Shown here one piece after another: positions 30,724 through 38,150 of a stretch of 64,000 nucleotides of DNA; the first letter of the stretch is position 1, and every line of letters starts with the position of its first letter. Below the pieces are notes generated by a model, which saw nothing but the letters and a program-made list of their open reading frames with translations, was not told where the DNA came from and did no database searches. Location: assembly GCA_963704505.1 (NCBI GenBank), contig OY969912.1, positions 806,001-870,000 on the forward strand, read 5' to 3'. This stretch comes from VRUE01 sp963704505 (GTDB lineage: Bacteria; Actinomycetota; Thermoleophilia; Solirubrobacterales; 70-9). A program made the translations under genes and the position numbers.

Positions 30724-31973
30724 TGCTCCACCAATCGCAGCGGGACGCCGTCGTCGCCCGCCTCTTCGTCCTCGGCCTTGCCCGCCTGTTCGGCGAAGTA
30801 GCGGCGCGCGACCTCGGTCGGGTCTCCCTCGAAGACGATCGAGCCGTGGCGCAGCAGCATTCCGCGGTCGCACTCCTTGGTGATGGTCTCCATCCCGTGG
30901 GTGACGAGGACGATCGTCTTGCCGGCGTCGCGGAGCTGGCGCAGCCTGGTCAGGCATTTCTCCCGGAACTCGGCGTCGCCGACGGCGAGGACCTCGTCGA
31001 TCAGGAGGATGTCGGCGTCGACCTGGGCCATCACCGAGAAGGCGAGGCGAACCCGCATTCCCGACGAGTAATTTTTCAGCTTGACCGCGGTAAACCTCTC
31101 GAGACCGGCGAACTCGATGATCTCCGGGTACAGCTCGCGCGCGCGGTCGGGCGTCAGTCCCATCATCACGCCGCTGATCACGACGTTGTCGAAGGCGGCC
31201 AGGTCGGGGTTGAGGCCGACGCCGAGCTCGATGAACGGAGCCACCTGCCCGGCCGTTCGAACGGTGCCCGAGTCGGCGGCGTAGACGTTTGCCAGGACCT
31301 TGAGCAGGGTGCTCTTGCCGGATCCGTTTGCACCGGCTATCCCGAAGAACTCACCGCGATGCACGTCGAAGGTGATCCCGTCGAGCGCGCGCAGCTCGGC
31401 GCTGCGGCGGCTGCGCAGTGGGTGGAGGAGCTGCTCCTTGAGCGTGTCTACCGGACGCAGAGGCAGGTCGTAGACCTTGGTCAGGGTCTCGACCTCGATC
31501 GCCGGGGGGCCCGCCACGACGCGCAACGGCGGCGATGGCTGTTTCTCGGCCGGCCTAGGCTCGACCTTCGGTTTCTGCTCGACCTTCGGCTCCTCCTCCA
31601 GCGCCGGCTTTTCCCCGGTTTCGGCCGGCTCAGGGCCAGCCTGCGGGCGGGCCTCGCCCTCCGGCTGCGCGGGTGCCTTGGCGTCGAGCCCACGGCTCAC
31701 CGCGACGACCGCCTCCAGCGCTCCTTCCAGCTGGCGCTTCTCGGCTTCGGAGACGTTGAGGGCGCCGTGCACGTCGGCGTTGCGGTTGGAAAGCTCCTCG
31801 AGCGCCGCGTGGTAGCTGGTCACGGCGGCACGCAGCTTTGCCTCCTCGACGAGCAGCACGTTGCGCTCCGCCTCGACCGTGGCGAGCGCCTCCTGCAGGG
31901 AGACGCGGTGGGCGATCGCACGCGACAGTTCGTCGCGTAGCCGCTCGGCGTCCCTTTCGTCGAGGCTGCCCAT
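30720..31973 (-). CDS. wzt: ABC exporter ATPase (Wzt-like) with N-terminal coiled coil
   Basis: A 417-residue ATPase. Residues 1-95 form a heptad-rich coiled coil (DELSRAIAHRVSLQEALATV, YHAALEELSNRNADVHGAL). Residues ~96-157 are a Pro/Glu/Lys linker. The ABC domain starts near 158: Walker A GANGSGKST (214-222), signature NYSSGM (301-306), Walker B ILLIDEVLAVGD, and switch His359. Wzt proteins normally carry a C-terminal carbohydrate-binding domain; here that is absent and the extension is at the N-terminus. It pairs with the downstream permease. The ATG is preceded by TACTTT at 7 nt, part of an element shared with the divergent GT2 gene. Confidence 0.92.
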   Translation of the reverse strand: MGSLDERDAERLRDELSRAIAHRVSLQEALATVEAERNVLLVEEAKLRAAVTSYHAALEELSNRNADVHGALNVSEAEKRQLEGALEAVVAVSRGLDAKAPAQPEGEARPQAGPEPAETGEKPALEEEPKVEQKPKVEPRPAEKQPSPPLRVVAGPPAIEVETLTKVYDLPLRPVDTLKEQLLHPLRSRRSAELRALDGITFDVHRGEFFGIAGANGSGKSTLLKVLANVYAADSGTVRTAGQVAPFIELGVGLNPDLAAFDNVVISGVMMGLTPDRARELYPEIIEFAGLERFTAVKLKNYSSGMRVRLAFSVMAQVDADILLIDEVLAVGDAEFREKCLTRLRQLRDAGKTIVLVTHGMETITKECDRGMLLRHGSIVFEGDPTEVARRYFAEQAGKAEDEEAGDDGVPLRLVEQ

Positions 31974-31979
31974 CGCGCC

Positions 31980-31986
31980 TAAAGTA
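31980..31986. promoter_or_regulatory. Shared symmetric -10 element TAAAGTA for two leaderless genes
   Basis: The whole intergenic region is 18 bp. Rightward TAAAGT lies 6 nt before the ATG at 31992; leftward TACTTT lies 7 nt before the ATG at 31973. Both spacings fit transcription starting at the first base of the start codon, so one element can drive two leaderless divergent mRNAs. Confidence 0.6.
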
Positions 31987-31991
31987 GCCGA

Positions 31992-33041
31992 ATGCGAACC
32001 GCCATATGTATGGCGACGTTCAATCCGGACAGAGATCTGTTTGCGGCGCAGGTCGAGTCGATCCGCGACCAGGGCGTCGAGGACTGGGCCTGTCTGGTCG
32101 GCGACGACGGCTCCGATCCGGATGCGCTCGCCGTGATCCGCGAAATCCTGGGCGACGACCCGCGCTTCGTCCTCCACGCCTTCGAGGAGCGGCTCGGCTT
32201 CTACCGGAACTTCGAGCGCATCCTCGGACTGATTCCGGCCGAGGCGGAGCTGGTCGCGCTCTGCGACCAGGACGATCGCTGGCATCCGGACAAGCTGAGC
32301 TCACTCGAGGCGGCGATCGGGCCGGGTGTGATGCTCGCCTACTCGGACATGCGGATCGTCGACGAGTCGGGGGCGGTGATCGCCGACACCTACTGGACCC
32401 GGCGCCGCAACAACAGCACCGACCTTCTCTCCCTGCTGGTCGCCAACACCGTCACCGGCGCCGCCGCGCTCTTCCGCCGCGAGCTGCTCGCGCGGGCGCT
32501 TCCCTTCCCCGCCTCGGGCACCGGCAGCTTCCACGACCGCTGGATCGCCCTGGTCGCCCTCGCACTCGGCGACCTCGCCTACCTGGACGAGCCGCTGCTC
32601 GATTACGTCCAACACGAAGGCGCCGCCCTCGGCCACGCGTCCGCCAACCGCGGCGGGGCTCCGCGCCGCGGCCTCGCCGACTGGATCGACGCGTTCGGCC
32701 GCCTGCGCAGCGGCGAGCTGGCGCGCCGCTGGCGCCGGGCCTACCTCGATGTCTGCGTCCGCACCGGCGAGGAGGCACGCGCGCTCGAGCTGCGCTGCGG
32801 CCCGGCGATGTCCCCGGCCAAGCGCCGTGCCGTGCGGCGGATCGCCGGGGCGGAGCGAAACCCGCTGGCGATCCCCTGGCTGGAGCTGCGCAGCATGCGG
32901 CGTCACCTCGGCCGCGACGAGACGATGGGCGTCGAGCGGGGCCTTGCGCGCGGCTTCGCCTGGCGCCAGATGACCCTCGCCAGGGAGCGGCTCAGCCGAC
33001 GCCGTCGGGGAGCTGCGCACCCGAGGCCGCCAGGCCCCTGA
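31992..33041 (+). CDS. GT2 glycosyltransferase
   Basis: A 349-residue GT-A enzyme: AICMATFNPDRDLF, LVGDDGSDPD, LVALCDQDDRWHPDKL (the DQDD metal site) and DRWIALVALALGDLAYLDEPL. The DQDD form is typical of glycosyltransferases of the rhamnosyl/galactosyl WaaE/WbbL-like groups. The C-terminal ~100 residues are Arg-rich and may bind membrane. A leaderless ATG (TAAAGT at 6 nt). The end overlaps the convergent DJ-1 gene by 50 bp. Confidence 0.88.
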   Translation: MRTAICMATFNPDRDLFAAQVESIRDQGVEDWACLVGDDGSDPDALAVIREILGDDPRFVLHAFEERLGFYRNFERILGLIPAEAELVALCDQDDRWHPDKLSSLEAAIGPGVMLAYSDMRIVDESGAVIADTYWTRRRNNSTDLLSLLVANTVTGAAALFRRELLARALPFPASGTGSFHDRWIALVALALGDLAYLDEPLLDYVQHEGAALGHASANRGGAPRRGLADWIDAFGRLRSGELARRWRRAYLDVCVRTGEEARALELRCGPAMSPAKRRAVRRIAGAERNPLAIPWLELRSMRRHLGRDETMGVERGLARGFAWRQMTLARERLSRRRRGAAHPRPPGP

Positions 33042-33648
33042 CCAGCTCGACGATCTCCGGCGGCGCCTTCTCCGGGGAGCCGGAGTCGAAGGGAGGGTCG
33101 GGGTCGTACTCGATGCCGAGCTGGACGGCCTGGGCGACCTCGGGGCCGAGCTCGAGGTCGACGAGATGGAGGGCCATGTCGATCCCGGCAGTGACGCCGG
33201 CGGCGGTGATCACCTTGCCGTCCTCGACCCAGCGCCCGCCTACCGGCTCGGCGCCGAAATCGGCCAGCTCCCCGACCCTGGTCCAGTTCGTGGTGGCGCG
33301 CTTGCCGTCGAGCAGGCCGGCGGCGCCCAGCACGTGGGAGCCGGTGCACACCGAGGTGGTCCAGCGGGTCGTCGCGTCGATCTCGCGCACCCAGGAGAGG
33401 ACCTTCGGGTCGTCGACCATCGCCCAGACCCCGAGGCCGCCGGGGACGAGGACGATGTCGGCGGAGGAGATTTCATCGAGCGAGTGGTCGGCGCTCATCC
33501 CGAGGCCGCCGCGGGAGCGGACCACCCCCGCCTCCTTGCCGACGAAGCGGACGTTCCAGTCGGGCACGTTCCGCAGCACCTCGTAGGGCCCCACCGCGTC
33601 CTGGGCGGCCATTTCATCGAATAGGAGCACCGCTATCTCAGTTGTCAT
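32992..33648 (-). CDS. DJ-1/PfpI family protein
   Basis: A 218-residue single-domain DJ-1/PfpI protein: EIAVLLFDEMAAQDAVGPYE, IVLVPGGLGVW and the nucleophile elbow TSVCTGSHVLGAAGLL with its cysteine. Such isolated domains include isonitrile hydratases (InhA), and the sequence fits that group better than proteases or glyoxalases. It diverges from the GlxA-type regulator, which has the same domain; the 70-bp gap holds a perfect dyad, so the regulator may control this gene. The ATG at 33648 has an AGGA 7-8 nt upstream on its strand. Confidence 0.87.
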   Translation of the reverse strand: MTTEIAVLLFDEMAAQDAVGPYEVLRNVPDWNVRFVGKEAGVVRSRGGLGMSADHSLDEISSADIVLVPGGLGVWAMVDDPKVLSWVREIDATTRWTTSVCTGSHVLGAAGLLDGKRATTNWTRVGELADFGAEPVGGRWVEDGKVITAAGVTAGIDMALHLVDLELGPEVAQAVQLGIEYDPDPPFDSGSPEKAPPEIVELVRGLAASGAQLPDGVG

Positions 33649-33685
33649 AGGCCAATCCTGGAGCGATCGCGCCCGCAGCGCCAGA

Positions 33686-33718
33686 GGCAGGAATGCCAAT
33701 ATTCGCTAGATTCCTGCC
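33686..33718. promoter_or_regulatory. Perfect 9-bp dyad, candidate operator
   Basis: GGCAGGAAT (33686-33694) and ATTCCTGCC (33710-33718) are exact inverted repeats with a 15-bp spacer. The right arm overlaps the -10-like TAGATT (33707-33712) and ends at the base before the ATG of the GlxA-type gene; the left arm sits near the -35 position. The arms lie two helical turns plus a few bases apart, suited to a dimer. Confidence 0.65.
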
Positions 33719-34675
33719 ATGCACCGGATCGTCGGCCTATGCCTGGACTGGATGGTCCCCTTCGACTTCTCGGCGCCGGCCCAGGTCTTCGCCTCCGCCG
33801 CGCCGCTGCGGGGCAGCCCCCTGTATGAGGTCTCGACCTGCTCCGTCGACGGCGCCGAGGTGCCGACGACCAGCGGCTTCTCGCTGTTGCCGCAAGCGGG
33901 GCTCGAGGCGCTGGCTGAGGCCGAGACGATCGTCGTCCCCGGCTACGCGAGCGTTCTCGACCCGCCCCCTGAGGAGGCCCTCGACGCGCTGCGGGCGGCG
34001 GCCGGGGGAGGGGCCCGGGTGATCTCGGTCTGCACGGGCGCCTTCGCCCTCGCCCACGCCGGCCTGCTCGACGGTCGCCGGGCGACGACCCATTGGGGCT
34101 GGGCCGGCGAGCTGGCAACGCGCTTCCCGGCGGTCGAGGTGGACCCGGCGGCGCTGTACGTCGACGGGGGATCGGTGATGACGTCGGCCGGCCTCAGCGC
34201 CGGGATCGACCTCGCCCTGCACGTCGTCCGCACCGACTTCGGCGCCGCGGCGGGGTCGCGCGCCGCCCGCCGCATGGTCGCCGCCCCCCACCGCGAGGGG
34301 GGCCAGGCGCAGTTCATCGAGAGTCGCGACCCCGAGGGGCCCGGCGGCTCCCTAGAAGCGACGCGGGCATGGGCGCTCGAGCGCCTCGATCAGCCACTCG
34401 ACGTGGCCGCGATGTCGAGCCATGCCGCGGTCAGCCCGCGCACCTTCGCCCGCCGCTTCCGTGAGGAGACCGGCGGCACGCCGCTGCAGTGGCTGCTCTC
34501 GCGCCGGGTTCTCGAGGCTCGCCGCCTGCTCGAGGAGACGGACCTCGATATCGAGGGAGTCGCGACGCGCTGCGGGTTCGGCACCGCCAGCTCCCTGCGC
34601 GAGCACTTCCGCCGCGCGACGGAGACGACTCCCACCGCTTACCGGCGCTCCTTCCGCCTAGAGTCCGTGGCGTGA
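33719..34675 (+). CDS. GlxA/AraC-family transcriptional regulator
   Basis: A 318-residue regulator. Residues 1-190 form a DJ-1/PfpI-like sensing domain (VGLCLDWMVPFDFSAPAQVF, ISVCTGAFALAHAGLL with the conserved Cys). Residues ~215-315 form an AraC-type double helix-turn-helix (MSSHAAVSPRTFARRFREET, VATRCGFGTASSLREHF). Relatives activate or repress catabolic genes. The ATG is preceded by TAGATT at 6 nt, and the dyad at 33686-33718 covers that promoter, suggesting autoregulation together with control of the divergent DJ-1 gene. The stop overlaps the next start (GTGA). Confidence 0.92.
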   Translation: MHRIVGLCLDWMVPFDFSAPAQVFASAAPLRGSPLYEVSTCSVDGAEVPTTSGFSLLPQAGLEALAEAETIVVPGYASVLDPPPEEALDALRAAAGGGARVISVCTGAFALAHAGLLDGRRATTHWGWAGELATRFPAVEVDPAALYVDGGSVMTSAGLSAGIDLALHVVRTDFGAAAGSRAARRMVAAPHREGGQAQFIESRDPEGPGGSLEATRAWALERLDQPLDVAAMSSHAAVSPRTFARRFREETGGTPLQWLLSRRVLEARRLLEETDLDIEGVATRCGFGTASSLREHFRRATETTPTAYRRSFRLESVA

Positions 34676-35139
34676 ACCGCCGCGACCAGATCAAGCTTGA
34701 CGACGACGAGCTGGCGGAGCTGCTGGGCACGGAGAGGGTCGCCGTCGTCAGCAGCATCGGCCCCCGCGGATGGCCGCACTCGATGCCGCTCTGGTTCGTG
34801 CCCCGCGCCGGCGAGGTCTGGATCTGGACCTTCGCCAAGTCGCAGAAGGTGAAGAACCTCGAACGGGACCCGAGGGCGACGGTGCTGATCGAGACCGGCA
34901 CCGAGTACTCCGAGCTTCGCGGCGTCAGCATCGAGGCGGAGGCCCAGATCCACCGCGACGGCGAGACGGTGCTCGGCTTCGCCGAAGAGCTGACCCTGCG
35001 CTACGCGGAGGGGATCACCTCGATCGAGGGAGACGCGAAGAGCGCCCTCGAAGCGCAGGCGCCGAAACGGGTGGCGATCCGGTTCGCGCCACAGCGCGTC
35101 GCCACCTGGGACCACCGCAAGCTCGGCGGGACGTACTGA
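34672..35139 (+). CDS. PPOX/F420-type split-barrel oxidoreductase
   Basis: A 155-residue split-beta-barrel protein of the pyridoxamine 5'-phosphate oxidase-like superfamily: GTERVAVVSSIGPRGWPHSMPLWF at the N-terminus, WTFAKSQKVKNLERDPRA, and a C-terminal TWDHRKLGGTY. This pattern matches actinobacterial F420- or FMN-binding Rv1155-like proteins; the cofactor cannot be fixed by eye. GTG 34672 overlaps the regulator stop (GTGA), so it is co-translated with the GlxA-type gene. Confidence 0.85.
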   Translation: MNRRDQIKLDDDELAELLGTERVAVVSSIGPRGWPHSMPLWFVPRAGEVWIWTFAKSQKVKNLERDPRATVLIETGTEYSELRGVSIEAEAQIHRDGETVLGFAEELTLRYAEGITSIEGDAKSALEAQAPKRVAIRFAPQRVATWDHRKLGGTY

Positions 35140-35143
35140 GCCG

Positions 35144-36130
35144 ATGGTTGCCCGGCGAGCGCTGATCACGGGGATCACCGGCCAGGACGGCAGCTACCTG
35201 GCCGAGCTCCTGCTCGAGAAGGGCTATGAGGTGCACGGGCTGGTCCGCCGGCTCTCGAGCGAGAACCGGGACCGGCTCGGCGACATCCACGGGCGCATCA
35301 ACCTGCACACAGGCGACCTCCTCGACCAGAGCTCGTTGACCGACGCGATGCGCGAGTGCGAGCCCGATGAGATCTACAACCTGGCGGCGATGTCGTTCGT
35401 CGCCGCCTCCTGGGTCCAGCCGACGCTGACCGCCGAGTTCACCGGGATCGGCGTCACCAGGATGCTCGAGGCGATGCGGGACGTCTGCCCCGAGGCGCGC
35501 TTCTACCAGGCTTCCTCCAGCGAGATGTTCGGCAAGGTCCAGGAGACCCCGCAGAACGAGCTGACGCCCTTCTATCCGCGCAGCCCCTACGGGGTCGCGA
35601 AGGCCTACGGCCATTTCATCACCGTCAACTACCGCGAGAGCTACGGGCTCTTCGCCGGCTCGGGGATTCTCTTCAACCACGAGAGCCCGCGCCGCGGCAT
35701 CGAGTTCGTCACCCGCAAGGTCACCCACGCGGCGGCGGCGATCAAGCGCGGCCGCGCCTCGGAGCTGAGCCTCGGCAACCTCGCGGCCCGCCGCGACTGG
35801 GGCTACGCGCCCGACTACGTGGAGGCGATGTGGCGGATGCTCCAGCAGGACGAGCCCTCCGACTTCGTGATCGGCACCGGCGTCGACCACTCGGTCCAGG
35901 ACGTCGTCGACGTCGCCTTCGCCCGGGTCGGGCTGGATCCCGCCGAGCACCTCAAACAGGATCCCCGGATGCTGCGACCGGCCGAGGTCGACCTGCTCGT
36001 CGCCGACTCTTCGAAGGCCCGCGCCGAGCTCGGCTGGGAGCCGGGGACTTCGTTCGGCGAGATGATCGAGCTGATGGTCGACGCCGACCTGAAGCTGATC
36101 GACGACGGGATCGCGATACCCCCCGCCTGA
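35144..36130 (+). CDS. gmd: GDP-mannose 4,6-dehydratase
   Basis: A 328-residue extended SDR enzyme. The NADP site is ALITGITGQDGSYLAELL; the catalytic region has YQASSSEMFGKVQETPQ and YPRSPYGVAKAYGHF (Tyr-x3-Lys); and FNHESPRRGIEFVTRKV is a Gmd hallmark. It makes GDP-4-keto-6-deoxy-mannose, the precursor of GDP-D-rhamnose, GDP-L-fucose and related sugars. No reductase or epimerase for the next step is in the window. It lies 4 bp after the oxidoreductase gene but probably belongs to the glycan genes that follow. Confidence 0.95.
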   Translation: MVARRALITGITGQDGSYLAELLLEKGYEVHGLVRRLSSENRDRLGDIHGRINLHTGDLLDQSSLTDAMRECEPDEIYNLAAMSFVAASWVQPTLTAEFTGIGVTRMLEAMRDVCPEARFYQASSSEMFGKVQETPQNELTPFYPRSPYGVAKAYGHFITVNYRESYGLFAGSGILFNHESPRRGIEFVTRKVTHAAAAIKRGRASELSLGNLAARRDWGYAPDYVEAMWRMLQQDEPSDFVIGTGVDHSVQDVVDVAFARVGLDPAEHLKQDPRMLRPAEVDLLVADSSKARAELGWEPGTSFGEMIELMVDADLKLIDDGIAIPPA

Positions 36131-36192
36131 GTCGATTCCGGGTCGATCGGTACAAGCTGTGTAAACGCGTGTTCCAGAGGTGAGCGACCCGC

Positions 36193-36198
36193 TACCTT
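36193..36198 (+). promoter_or_regulatory. -10 hexamer upstream of the first PslG-like gene
   Basis: TACCTT lies 10 nt before the ATG at 36209, in a 78-bp gap after gmd. No clear -35. Confidence 0.35.
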
Positions 36199-36208
36199 TC
36201 CCCGTTCG

Positions 36209-37333
36209 ATGAAACGCAGAATCCCAGCCATCGCCGTCCTTCTTCTGCTCCTCGCGGCGCTGCCGATCGCGAACGCCGGAGGCGAGAAGACGCCGACCCC
36301 GCCGCCGGCGCCGGCCGAATTCTTCGGCGTCGCCCCGCAGACGCCACTCACCCTTCGCGACCTCGAATACATGCGCGCCGGCGGGATCGAGTCGATCCGC
36401 GTCCCCGTCCCCTGGGGCGTCGTGCAGCCGACCAAGAAGGCGAAATACAACTGGGAAGGCCTCGACGACACGATGAGGCTCGCGGCGGAAGCCGAAATGC
36501 ACGTGCTGCCCTACGTCTACGGGACTCCGGGCTGGCTCGGCAAGCCGACCACCCTGCCGGTCAAGACCGGCCGCCAGCGCAAGGCCTGGCAGGGCTTCCT
36601 CGAGGCGCTGGTCTCACGCTACGCGCCGGGTGGCGAATTCTGGCGGGAGCACTCGAAGAGCGTCAACTACGAACCGGCGATCGCCAACCCGGTGCCGATC
36701 AAGGCCTGGCAGATCTGGAACGAGGCGAACTTCTTCTACTTCGCCGTGCCGGCGTCGCCGAAGCTCTACGCGCAGCTGATCAAGATCTCGAGCCAGGCGA
36801 TCAAATCGGTGCGACCCGACGCCAAGGTGATCCTCTCCGGCCTCTTCGGGGAACCGAAGCCGAAGCCGCCGAAGGGCCTCACCGCGGTCAAATTCCTCGA
36901 AGCGCTCTACCGCTATCCGGGGATCAAGAACTACTTCGACGGCGTCGCCCTCCACCCGTACGCGGTGGACGCGGAAACGCTCGAAGAATACGTCGAGGAA
37001 TTCCACGAAGTCTCGACCGAGAACCACGATCGGCCCGGCCTCTACATCACCGAGATGGGCTGGGGCTCGCAGAACGACTACGAGCAGGTCGCCTACGAGC
37101 AGGGCATTCAGGGCCAGGTCCGCCAGCTGCGCGACTCCTACACCTACCTGCTCCAGAACCGGCGGCTGCTCAACCTCAAGCAGGTCTACTGGTACTCCTG
37201 GAAGGACAGCCACGAATACGTCGCCTGCAGCTTCTGCGACTCGGTGGGCCTCTTCAAAGGTGGCAAGAGCTTCCGGCCGAAGCCCGCCTGGCACGCCTTC
37301 GTCGCCCTCACGGGCGGCCGGGCTAGGCCCTGA
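36209..37333 (+). CDS. Secreted glycoside hydrolase, PslG/GH39-like
   Basis: A 374-residue exported TIM-barrel hydrolase of clan GH-A. The signal peptide is residues 1-23 (IAVLLLLLAALPIANA). The acid/base glutamate is Glu172 in QIWNEANFF and the nucleophile is probably Glu282 in YITEMGWGS. A short C-terminal motif, CSFCDSVGLF, is shared with the second hydrolase at 56377. PslG-type hydrolases are encoded in exopolysaccharide clusters and trim the polymer they accompany; the location between gmd and a methyltransferase fits that. The substrate is inferred. Confidence 0.85.
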   Translation: MKRRIPAIAVLLLLLAALPIANAGGEKTPTPPPAPAEFFGVAPQTPLTLRDLEYMRAGGIESIRVPVPWGVVQPTKKAKYNWEGLDDTMRLAAEAEMHVLPYVYGTPGWLGKPTTLPVKTGRQRKAWQGFLEALVSRYAPGGEFWREHSKSVNYEPAIANPVPIKAWQIWNEANFFYFAVPASPKLYAQLIKISSQAIKSVRPDAKVILSGLFGEPKPKPPKGLTAVKFLEALYRYPGIKNYFDGVALHPYAVDAETLEEYVEEFHEVSTENHDRPGLYITEMGWGSQNDYEQVAYEQGIQGQVRQLRDSYTYLLQNRRLLNLKQVYWYSWKDSHEYVACSFCDSVGLFKGGKSFRPKPAWHAFVALTGGRARP

Positions 37334-38120
37334 GAGCGGCGTCGCCGGGCAGGTAGAAGAGGTTGACGGCGGCCTGCCCGTCGTAGGGCAGCATCCGCCC
37401 GCTCGAGGCCTCGTAGACGAAGGGGCTGTAGCCGTCCTCGGCGAGCAGCTCGACCACCTTCGGGGCGCGCTCGGATTTCTCGATCATCAGAACGGGGTAG
37501 GACCGGCGAATGGTCTCCCGCATCCCTTCGAGCACCCCCAGCTCGGCTCCCTCGACGTCGATCTTGACGAACCGGGGCTCGAGATCGAGCTCGTCGATCT
37601 TCCGCAGCTCGACCTCGACCTCCTTCAGCGAGAGTCGCGCCGGATCCTCGCCCTGCGCCTCGAGCTGCTCGATCACGTTCTCGGCGTCGGCCCGGTGCAG
37701 GGAGGCTTCCGCGGGCAGCTCATATGAGCCGAGCATCGGCACGTACAGAATCGACTTCCGCGATTTGTCGGCGGCGCCGACCATCAGGAAGCGGTGGCCC
37801 TTGATCAGGCGGCCGACGAAGCGCAGGTCGTCGCGATGCTCGGGCAGGGGCTCCAGCGAGAGAATCGGCGAGCGGCGATTGAAGACGCGGAAGGAGAGCG
37901 CCGACTGCCCGATGCTGGCGCCGACGTCGAGAAACAGCCCGTCGCCGGGGAGCTCTCCGAAGGCGGCGAAGTCCGGGTCGTGCGGCCGCCGCCGGGCGTA
38001 CCGACCGGCGGCTCGCAGCCGGCGGGCCCAGAGGTACACGGGGCCGGTGCGTGAGAGCGCCGCCTTGAGCCGCGGGGGTCGAGCCGGTATGTGGCGCTCC
38101 TCAGGGGTCACGGTCTTCAA
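37323..38120 (-). CDS. FkbM-family methyltransferase
   Basis: A 265-residue SAM-dependent methyltransferase of the FkbM type: GLFLDVGASIGQSALSFRVF (motif I) and the family-defining FVKIDVEGAELGVLEGM, then VLMIEKSE. These enzymes O-methylate sugars, including terminal residues of surface glycans. TTG 38120 is preferred since TAGCGT lies 8 nt upstream; GTG 38111 (three codons later) is an alternative with a weak GAAG ribosome site. It overlaps the convergent hydrolase by 11 bp. Confidence 0.87.
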   Translation of the reverse strand: MKTVTPEERHIPARPPRLKAALSRTGPVYLWARRLRAAGRYARRRPHDPDFAAFGELPGDGLFLDVGASIGQSALSFRVFNRRSPILSLEPLPEHRDDLRFVGRLIKGHRFLMVGAADKSRKSILYVPMLGSYELPAEASLHRADAENVIEQLEAQGEDPARLSLKEVEVELRKIDELDLEPRFVKIDVEGAELGVLEGMRETIRRSYPVLMIEKSERAPKVVELLAEDGYSPFVYEASSGRMLPYDGQAAVNLFYLPGDAALRA

Positions 38121-38128
38121 TTCGATGG

Positions 38129-38140
38129 ACGCTATACGCT
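38129..38140. promoter_or_regulatory. Back-to-back divergent -10 hexamers
   Basis: Leftward TAGCGT (38134-38129) lies 8 nt before TTG 38120; rightward TACGCT (38135-38140) lies 10 nt before GTG 38151. The hexamers abut with no spacer. Confidence 0.45.
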
Positions 38141-38150
38141 GGATTGAGAA

